Part shown: positions 24,962-29,906 of the stretch, in pieces | Position numbering within the stretch: position 1 is the stretch's first letter | Layout: every line of letters begins with the position of its first letter | Assembly (NCBI GenBank): GCA_007125435.1 | Contig: SLDF01000189.1 | Span: 1 to 29,906, forward strand | DNA length: 29,906 nt | Direction: 5' to 3' | Source: Saprospiraceae bacterium | GTDB lineage: Bacteria; Bacteroidota; Bacteroidia; Chitinophagales; Saprospiraceae | Program-made: the position numbers and the translations under genes | Notes under the pieces: generated by a model | Told to the model about the DNA's origin: nothing | Database searches by the model: none | What the model saw: the letters and a program-made list of their open reading frames with translations, nothing else

Positions 24962-25486
24962 TTATGCTCTTTCTTCAAGAGCTTTCAACAATCCTGACAA
25001 AGTACTTCCTCCAGACTTAAGACTGCTAATAACGTTTTTAGCAGGAGACTGAAGAAGAGTGATAACTTCACCAAGAAGGTCTTCTTTTGATTTCAATTTA
25101 GCTAATACAGACACCTGCTCATCACCTATGAATACGTCGGTATCTATGTAAGCAGCTTTTAATAAAGGTTTCGGATTCTTCTTACGAAATTCCTCTATCA
25201 ATTTAGCAGGAACATTGCCAACTTCACTGAATAGAATCGTACTAGGTCCTTTAAGGACATCATAAAGTTTTTCGAAACCTCTATCCTCTGGAGCAGACTC
25301 TAAAGCCTTAACGGCCAAAGTGTTTTTGACAACGTGCATTTGAACATTCTTTTCAAAGCATAGCCTTCTGAGCTCATTAACCTTTGCTACAGATAAAGCA
25401 GAGGAATCTGTGATATAGAAATATTGTGAATTTTCGAACTTTTCTTTTAAATCTGCTATAGCAGCAGCCTTTTGTTCTCTTGTCAT
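24962..25486 (-). CDS. rplJ: 50S ribosomal protein L10
   Basis: 174-aa base of the L12 stalk. The N-terminal rRNA-binding domain (1-about 130) starts MTREQKAAAIADLKEKFENS and includes VKNTLAVKAL. The C-terminal helix (about 140-174, SPAKNVISSLKSGGSTLSGLLKALEE) is the docking site for L12 dimers. Only 21 nt separate it from rplA, so the classical long L10 autoregulatory leader between rplA and rplJ is absent here. Confidence 0.98.
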   Translation of the reverse strand: MTREQKAAAIADLKEKFENSQYFYITDSSALSVAKVNELRRLCFEKNVQMHVVKNTLAVKALESAPEDRGFEKLYDVLKGPSTILFSEVGNVPAKLIEEFRKKNPKPLLKAAYIDTDVFIGDEQVSVLAKLKSKEDLLGEVITLLQSPAKNVISSLKSGGSTLSGLLKALEERA

Positions 25487-25507
25487 GATTATGCGATTTA
25501 ATCGATG

Positions 25508-26200
25508 TTAACGAATAGATTTAGGATCTACTTTAATGCCCGGACTCATTGTACTTGCCAGGGTTACAGATTTCATGTAGGTACCTTTTGCTGAAGAAGG
25601 CTTCATTTTAACTATAGTTGATAATAATTCATTGGCATTATCTTTAATCTTTGCTGCATCAAATGATACACGACCAACAGAAGCATGGATAATTCCAAAC
25701 TTATCAACTCTAAAAGAAATCTTTCCTCCCTTCACATCACTCACTGCAGATGCGACATCCATAGTTACTGTGCCTGTTTTTGGGTTGGGCATTAATCCTC
25801 TTGGACCCAAGATCCTACCGATCTTACCTACCTGTGCCATAACGTTAGGTGTAGCAACTACTACATCAATATCAGTCCATCCTTGTTGTATTTTAGTAAC
25901 ATATTCGTCTAAACCGACATGATCTGCACCAGCTGCTTTAGCTTCCTCCTCTTTGTCAGGTGTGCACAATACTAGGACTCTCTTAGTTTTCCCAGTTCCA
26001 TGTGGAAGAACAACAGTACCTCTGATAGCCTGATCAGCCTTTCTTGGGTCTACTCCTAATCTAATGTGAAGATCAACTGAAGCATCGAACTTTGCAGTGT
26101 TAACATCTTTTACTAATGCCGCTGCTTCGTCAAGCGAGTAAAGCTTATCTGCATCAACTTTAGCATCAGCAGCCGCTCTCTTTTTTCCAACTCTTGCCAT
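25508..26200 (-). CDS. rplA: 50S ribosomal protein L1
   Basis: 230-aa L1, which forms the mobile L1 stalk next to the E-site tRNA and in many bacteria represses its own operon. The signature GRILGPRGLMPNPKTGTV (about residues 128-145) is intact, as are the N-terminal FDASVDLHIRLGVDPRKADQ and C-terminal SSAKGTYMKSVTLASTMSPG segments. It follows rplK after a 68-bp gap. Confidence 0.98.
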   Translation of the reverse strand: MARVGKKRAAADAKVDADKLYSLDEAAALVKDVNTAKFDASVDLHIRLGVDPRKADQAIRGTVVLPHGTGKTKRVLVLCTPDKEEEAKAAGADHVGLDEYVTKIQQGWTDIDVVVATPNVMAQVGKIGRILGPRGLMPNPKTGTVTMDVASAVSDVKGGKISFRVDKFGIIHASVGRVSFDAAKIKDNANELLSTIVKMKPSSAKGTYMKSVTLASTMSPGIKVDPKSIR

Positions 26201-26268
26201 TATTCAAAATTTAAAGGTATTAGCATTTATTCAAGATCATCAAGAATAAACTCCCTTTGGTTAAAAAA

Positions 26269-26715
26269 TTAATTCTGTTCCCATGGTGGGGTGCCTTTGA
26301 CATTAAGCCCAAGGCTTCTTGCAGTACCAGCTACCATCTTCATTGAAGACTCAAGTGTAAATGCATTCATGTCAGGCATCTTATTTTCTGCAATCTCTTT
26401 GATTTGATCCCAGGTTACACTTCCTACTTTAATCCTATTTGACTCCGCAGACCCCTTCTTAATTTTCGCAGCGTCAATCAACTGAACCGCTGCCGGAGGT
26501 GTCTTGATAATAAAGTCAAATGATTTATCTTTATAGACAGTAATAACCACCGGCAATACCTTGCCTTGTCTATCTTGAGTTTCAGCATTAAAACGCTTAC
26601 AAAACTCCATGATATTAAGACCTTTGGCACCCAAAGCAGGACCAATAGGTGGTGCTGGATTTGCTTGACCACCTTTTACCTGTAATTTTACATACGTTTC
26701 TATTTCCTTTGCCAT
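26269..26715 (-). CDS. rplK: 50S ribosomal protein L11
   Basis: 148-aa L11 of the GTPase-associated centre. The N-terminal part has the proline-rich switch helix sequence NPAPPIGPALGAKGLNIMEF (thiostrepton-site region), and the C-terminal rRNA-binding domain has KIKEIAENKMPDMNAF-like features and GTARSLGLNV. An upstream gap of 90 bp separates it from nusG and may hold an internal promoter; no clear -7 match was seen. Confidence 0.98.
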   Translation of the reverse strand: MAKEIETYVKLQVKGGQANPAPPIGPALGAKGLNIMEFCKRFNAETQDRQGKVLPVVITVYKDKSFDFIIKTPPAAVQLIDAAKIKKGSAESNRIKVGSVTWDQIKEIAENKMPDMNAFTLESSMKMVAGTARSLGLNVKGTPPWEQN

Positions 26716-26805
26716 TATTTAAGCGATCTTATTTGTGATTAAATGTCCTATACCTTAGGGAAGCTTTCTTTACTAAAAGAAACTAAAGCTAGAATCTTAT
26801 TATTT

Positions 26806-27354
26806 TTAACTCTGTTTTTCTACCTGCATAAAGTTGAGCTCTACTTCTGTACCTCGTCCAAAAATCTTCACAACAACTTTCAACTTTTTCTTCTCCTCGT
26901 TAACTTCTTGAATATCACCAACAAACTCATTGAAAGGCCCATCTACTATTTTAACAGTCTCCCCAACTATAAATGGCTCTAATAACGCTTCATCCTCACT
27001 TTCTGACTCATCCAACCTACCCAGCATCCTGTTTGCTTCAGATTGCTTCATAGGAATTGGGTTACTTTTACCTAAAAAGTGAATAACATTAGGTAATCCA
27101 CTAATAGTTTGAATCATTTCACCCGAGAACTTATCAGATTCAGCTTCTAACAAAATGTAACCAGGCAGTATGTTGCGTTCGCTGATAACTTTCTTGCCGT
27201 TCCTGATTTTATAAACTTTCTCAGAAGGCACTATCACTTGGGTTACAATATCGTTCCACCCGGATCTATTGATTTCTGACTCTATCCTCTCCTTTATTTT
27301 CTTCTCTTTACCACTAATCACTCTCAACGAGTACCATTTCTTCTCATCAACCAT
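26806..27354 (-). CDS. nusG: Transcription elongation/antitermination factor NusG
   Basis: 182-aa NusG that binds RNA polymerase over the clamp and links it to Rho or the ribosome. The N-terminal NGN domain (about 5-115) begins KKWYSLRVISGKEKKIKERI and includes NILPGYILLEA and GLPNVIHFLG. The C-terminal KOW domain (about 128-178) carries GETVKIVDGPFNEFVGDIQEV. It starts 15 bp after secE. The Ser/Glu-rich linker (LDESESEDEALLEP) is typical of Bacteroidota homologues. Confidence 0.98.
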   Translation of the reverse strand: MVDEKKWYSLRVISGKEKKIKERIESEINRSGWNDIVTQVIVPSEKVYKIRNGKKVISERNILPGYILLEAESDKFSGEMIQTISGLPNVIHFLGKSNPIPMKQSEANRMLGRLDESESEDEALLEPFIVGETVKIVDGPFNEFVGDIQEVNEEKKKLKVVVKIFGRGTEVELNFMQVEKQS

Positions 27355-27369
27355 GCCGAAATGTTTTTT

Positions 27370-27558
27370 CTAGAGATTATAAATTAGTCCTAGTGATTGC
27401 TTTGAAATGGTATCCATTAAAAAGATGATCAAAGCAATAATCAACGACGCTATGATAACAACAATAGTACTGCTTTGTAACGTTGGCCAATCGGGCCATG
27501 TCACCTTATTAACAAGTTCGTTATAACTATCCTTAACGTAAAGTCTTATTTTATCCAT
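27370..27558 (-). CDS. secE: Preprotein translocase subunit SecE
   Basis: 62-aa single-span SecE that stabilises SecY. The short amphipathic N-terminal helix (MDKIRLYVKDSYNELVNKVT) is followed by the WPDW turn and one membrane segment (about 31-50). The true start is the ATG at 27558: a longer frame reaches back to 27663 but its extra 35 residues translate the tRNA-Trp gene. This is the minimal SecE, unlike the three-span E. coli form. Confidence 0.95.
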   Translation of the reverse strand: MDKIRLYVKDSYNELVNKVTWPDWPTLQSSTIVVIIASLIIALIIFLMDTISKQSLGLIYNL

Positions 27559-27571
27559 GACTCTTAATTTG

Positions 27572-27644
27572 CACGGGCAGAAGGATTCGAACCCTCGGCC
27601 TACGGTTTTGGAGACCGTCGCTCTACCAGCTGAGCTATGCCCGT
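27572..27644 (-). tRNA. trnW: tRNA-Trp (CCA)
   Basis: 73-nt cloverleaf. The acceptor ACGGGCA/TGCCCGT pairs perfectly and the anticodon loop CTCCAAA gives CCA. The T-loop GGTTCGAATCC is standard, the discriminator is G, and the 3-prime CCA is not fully encoded. It lies between tuf and secE and so is probably processed from the operon transcript. Confidence 0.97.
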
Positions 27645-27653
27645 AAACAGTAA

Positions 27654-27683
27654 AGTTAAGCATCTGAAAACAGATGCTTAACT
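27654..27683 (-). terminator. Hairpin after tuf
   Basis: A perfect 13-bp stem (27654-27666 with 27671-27683) with a 4-nt loop. On the minus strand it is followed by TTTACTGTTT. It lies 24 nt after the tuf stop and 9 nt before tRNA-Trp, so it may partly end tuf transcription or guide processing of the tRNA 5-prime side. Confidence 0.65.
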
Positions 27684-27707
27684 CATAACTATATTATGTA
27701 ATCTATA

Positions 27708-28904
27708 CTATTCAATTATTTCAGTCACCTGACCTGCTCCAACAGTACGGCCACCTTCACGAATTGCGAAGCGTAGTCCTTTTTCCATTGCTATAGTATT
27801 GATAAGGCTTACTTCCAAAGTAACATTGTCACCAGGCATAACCATTTCAACACCATCAGGAAGGCTACAGTCACCTGTAACGTCAGTTGTTCTAAAGTAG
27901 AACTGAGGTCTGTAACCATTGAAGAACGGTGTATGACGTCCACCTTCATCTTTGCTCAATACATAAACCTCACATTTGAATTTTTTGTGTGGCTTTACAG
28001 AACCAGGTGCACAGATAACCATACCTCTTTTAATATCATTTTTGTCGATACCTCTAAGAAGTAATCCTGCATTATCACCAGCTTCACCTCTGTTCAATAA
28101 TTTACGAAACATCTCAACACCTGTGATAGTAGAGTTTAGTGGCTTAGCACCATCTTCCATCATACCGATGATTTCAACCGGCTGGCCAACTTCGATAACA
28201 CCTCGCTCAATACGCCCAGTTGCTACTGTACCTCTACCTGTAATTGAAAACACATCTTCAATTGGCATCAAGAATGGCTGATCAACAAGCCTGACTGGCT
28301 CAGGAATCTCGCGGTCAACGGCTTCCATCAATTCTTTGATTTTAGCTGCTGCATCTGCATCACCTTCTAAAGCCTTTAGAGCTGATCCTTGAACAACTGC
28401 TGCATTATCACCGTCAAACTCGTACTGGCTTAGTAGCTCACGCACTTCCATTTCTACAAGTTCTAACATTTCCTCATCGTCTACAAGGTCAACCTTGTTC
28501 ATGAAAACAACAATGTTAGGTACACCAACCTGACGAGCTAATAGGATGTGCTCTCTTGTTTGAGGCATAGGGCCATCAGTTGCAGCAACAACTAATATTG
28601 CACCATCCATCTGGGCTGCACCAGTTACCATGTTTTTTACATAGTCAGCGTGACCAGGACAATCTACGTGTGCGTAGTGTCTGTTTGCTGTTTCATACTC
28701 AACGTGAGCAGTGTTAATTGTGATACCTCTTTCTTTCTCCTCGGGTGCCGCATCGATGGCGTCGTAGTCCATTTTGTTGGCAAAACCATCATTTGACAAA
28801 ACCGACGTAATGGCAGCTGTCAAAGTAGTTTTACCGTGGTCTACGTGACCAATTGTTCCGACATTGAGGTGAGGTTTGTTCCTTTCAAAAGTTTCCTTTG
28901 CCAT
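27708..28904 (-). CDS. tuf: Elongation factor Tu
   Basis: 398-aa GTPase that delivers aminoacyl-tRNA to the ribosome. The G1 motif is GHVDHGKT (19-26); DCPGH, MNKVD and the SALKAL-type G5 region follow in order. Domains 2 and 3 show GRGTVATGRIERGVI and the C-terminal FAIREGGRTVGAGQV. It sits between four upstream tRNA genes and tRNA-Trp, the same layout as tufB in other bacteria. It is followed by a strong hairpin. Confidence 0.99.
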   Translation of the reverse strand: MAKETFERNKPHLNVGTIGHVDHGKTTLTAAITSVLSNDGFANKMDYDAIDAAPEEKERGITINTAHVEYETANRHYAHVDCPGHADYVKNMVTGAAQMDGAILVVAATDGPMPQTREHILLARQVGVPNIVVFMNKVDLVDDEEMLELVEMEVRELLSQYEFDGDNAAVVQGSALKALEGDADAAAKIKELMEAVDREIPEPVRLVDQPFLMPIEDVFSITGRGTVATGRIERGVIEVGQPVEIIGMMEDGAKPLNSTITGVEMFRKLLNRGEAGDNAGLLLRGIDKNDIKRGMVICAPGSVKPHKKFKCEVYVLSKDEGGRHTPFFNGYRPQFYFRTTDVTGDCSLPDGVEMVMPGDNVTLEVSLINTIAMEKGLRFAIREGGRTVGAGQVTEIIE

Positions 28905-28961
28905 CGGTAAAAAATTTATTTGCTATTGTTATAAAATTAATTTTCAAATACTCTTATTTCG

Positions 28962-29033
<72 letters not shown>

Positions 29034-29159
29034 AAACTACTAACCAGCATATATCCAAAACCAAAATTGGACTATCCAAGTCTACAACTCACCAATTAGT
29101 TTAACTAGAGATATCTGGCTATCATAAACTATTGTCAATAAAACCTAATAAAGTAAAAG

Positions 29160-29232
29160 AGCGGGAGACGAGGCTCGAACCCGCGACCTACAGCTTGGAA
29201 GGCTGTCGCTCTACCAACTGAGCTACTCCCGC
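29160..29232 (-). tRNA. trnG: tRNA-Gly (TCC)
   Basis: 73-nt cloverleaf. The acceptor is GCGGGAG/CTCCCGC, and the anticodon loop CTTCCAA gives TCC between ACAGC and GCTGT. CCA is not encoded. A 126-bp AT-rich gap separates it from tRNA-Thr(GGT), long enough for an internal promoter. Confidence 0.97.
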
Positions 29233-29270
29233 TTGATTAATACTTCATCACATCTTTATGATCAATGAGG

Positions 29271-29353
29271 TGGGGGTGGTAGGATTCGAACCTACTCAGC
29301 CATAGGCAACAGATTTACAGTCTGCCCCGACTCTCCAACTTCGGCGCACCCCC
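29271..29353 (-). tRNA. trnY: tRNA-Tyr (GTA)
   Basis: 83-nt class II tRNA with a long variable arm (TTGCCTATGGCTGAG region). The acceptor GGGGGTG/CACCCCC pairs perfectly, the anticodon loop CTGTAAA gives GTA, and the discriminator is A. CCA is not encoded; the A is followed by CC. Confidence 0.96.
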
Positions 29354-29379
29354 TTCCTTACGCATAGTACATAAAAATG

Positions 29380-29452
29380 AGCCAGCAGAGGGACTCGAAC
29401 CCCCGACCAGCTGATTACAAATCAGCTGCTCTACCAACTGAGCTATGCTGGC
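29380..29452 (-). tRNA. trnT: tRNA-Thr (TGT)
   Basis: 73-nt cloverleaf. The acceptor is GCCAGCA/TGCTGGC, and the anticodon loop TTTGTAA gives TGT on a GCTGA/TCAGC stem. It is the first gene of the tRNA-tuf block, so the operon promoter should lie in the AT-rich stretch just beyond 29452. Confidence 0.97.
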
Positions 29453-29786
29453 AAAATAACGATATATAATGCTCTTTTATACTATGCTTTTTGTCTTTCA
29501 ATCGCTTATTTATGGTTCGTTTACCAAAAGCGATTGCAAAGATACTTTCTTGTTGGAATTTAAAAAGAAAAAATACAACTTTTTTTTCAAATGTTTCTTT
29601 AGGAAAATAAATCGTGAATTTGTGACTGTTACTCTACTATCACAAAATCGAAAATCAAGTGGAAGCAAAGTCCTAATTATAATAAGTCATAAATTGGGTT
29701 GTAGAGTAAAATATTCTGCAATCCAATTACTGAAAGAATCATTAGGGACAGCGAAAAAAGATTAGAGGTTTATCATTAACCACAGA
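29453..29786. other. AT-rich gap upstream of the tRNA block
   Basis: This must contain the promoter for the tRNA-tuf operon on the minus strand. An open frame of 98 codons (29469-29765, plus strand) starts only 17 bases from the tRNA and is lysine- and phenylalanine-rich because of the AT-rich sequence. Its C-terminal half (RKINREFVTVTLLSQNRK onwards) looks somewhat protein-like but matches no family I know. I leave it uncalled. Confidence 0.4.
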
Positions 29787-29862
29787 ATATATTTCATTTT
29801 GTCGCTTTGGGCACCACCCTCCTCCTGTCGTCAGAGGGTCGCTTTTTAGAGTCTGAAAAGAG
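29787..29862 (-). repeat. Dispersed structured repeat, copy 4 (internally deleted)
   Basis: The sequence ATTTCATTTTGTCGCTTTGG, then CACCCTCCTCCTGTCGTC and GGGTCGCT match the terminal part of copy 2 closely, in the same orientation. After that the middle of the element is missing and the sequence resumes with AGAGTCTG and AGCC, which in copy 3 lie about 60 bp further on. The end is diverged or runs out of the window. Confidence 0.6.
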
Positions 29863-29906
29863 CCATCTTAATGATCCCAAGTCTTGCTCTTTTGAGCGAT
29901 ATCTTC

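Noticed and set aside
27559..27663. 35-residue N-terminal extension of SecE
   Set aside because: The extension is a translation of the tRNA-Trp gene; SecE starts well at the ATG at 27558.
29469..29765. 98-codon open frame upstream of the tRNA cluster
   Set aside because: Very AT-rich, no recognisable family, and it would overlap the likely promoter of the tRNA-tuf operon. Kept only as an uncertain candidate.

Overview
The window looks like a Bacteroidota chromosome; an order such as Saprospirales is only a guess. Three genes are preceded by the same 13-nt promoter core TTTGTATTTTTGC, which contains the Bacteroidota -7 consensus TAnnTTTG. Shine-Dalgarno sequences are mostly absent, the tRNA genes do not encode CCA, and the family mix (DUF6702, DUF4143 ATPases, a long RpoC, PEP carboxylase with a GRGGPPARGGG loop) fits the phylum.

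Layout. 1-573 is gene-free and carries degenerate repeats. 574-4378 (minus) holds two paralogous DUF4143-type AAA ATPases of equal length (393 aa), each with a doubled, operator-like motif directly upstream of its promoter, and an EamA/DMT exporter. 4379-4711 carries a dispersed repeat with a perfect 48-bp palindrome inside it. 4712-6757 (minus) is an NfeD-like/flotillin pair. 6895-8629 (plus) is a tight DUF6702-yidD-hemB operon with overlapping ends. 8656-10772 (minus) is an M48 peptidase with two small multi-span membrane proteins (DUF4870, DUF4389). 10851-13406 (minus) is ppc. 14001-15830 (plus) is a large acyl-CoA dehydrogenase lying between two inverted copies of the dispersed repeat. 16132-29452 (minus) is the conserved translation/transcription block: tRNA-Thr(TGT), tRNA-Tyr, tRNA-Gly, tRNA-Thr(GGT), tuf, tRNA-Trp, secE, nusG, rplK, rplA, rplJ, rplL, rpoB, rpoC and a strong terminator. 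The last 450 bases are AT-rich and end in a further, internally deleted copy of the repeat.

How it works together. The right half is core gene expression machinery, with structured RNA in the rplL-rpoB spacer and after tuf. The left half is housekeeping metabolism (heme, anaplerosis, fatty-acid oxidation), membrane organisation and an accessory ATPase pair.

Most unusual content. A dispersed, structured, MITE-like repeat occurs in at least four copies in 30 kb. One copy has terminal inverted repeats and a perfect 9-bp flanking duplication. Across copies the core shows paired (compensatory) base changes, which implies a selected hairpin. The doubled palindromic sites in front of the ATPase genes are the second point of interest. 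I see no phage, integrase, CRISPR array, rRNA or canonical transposase.
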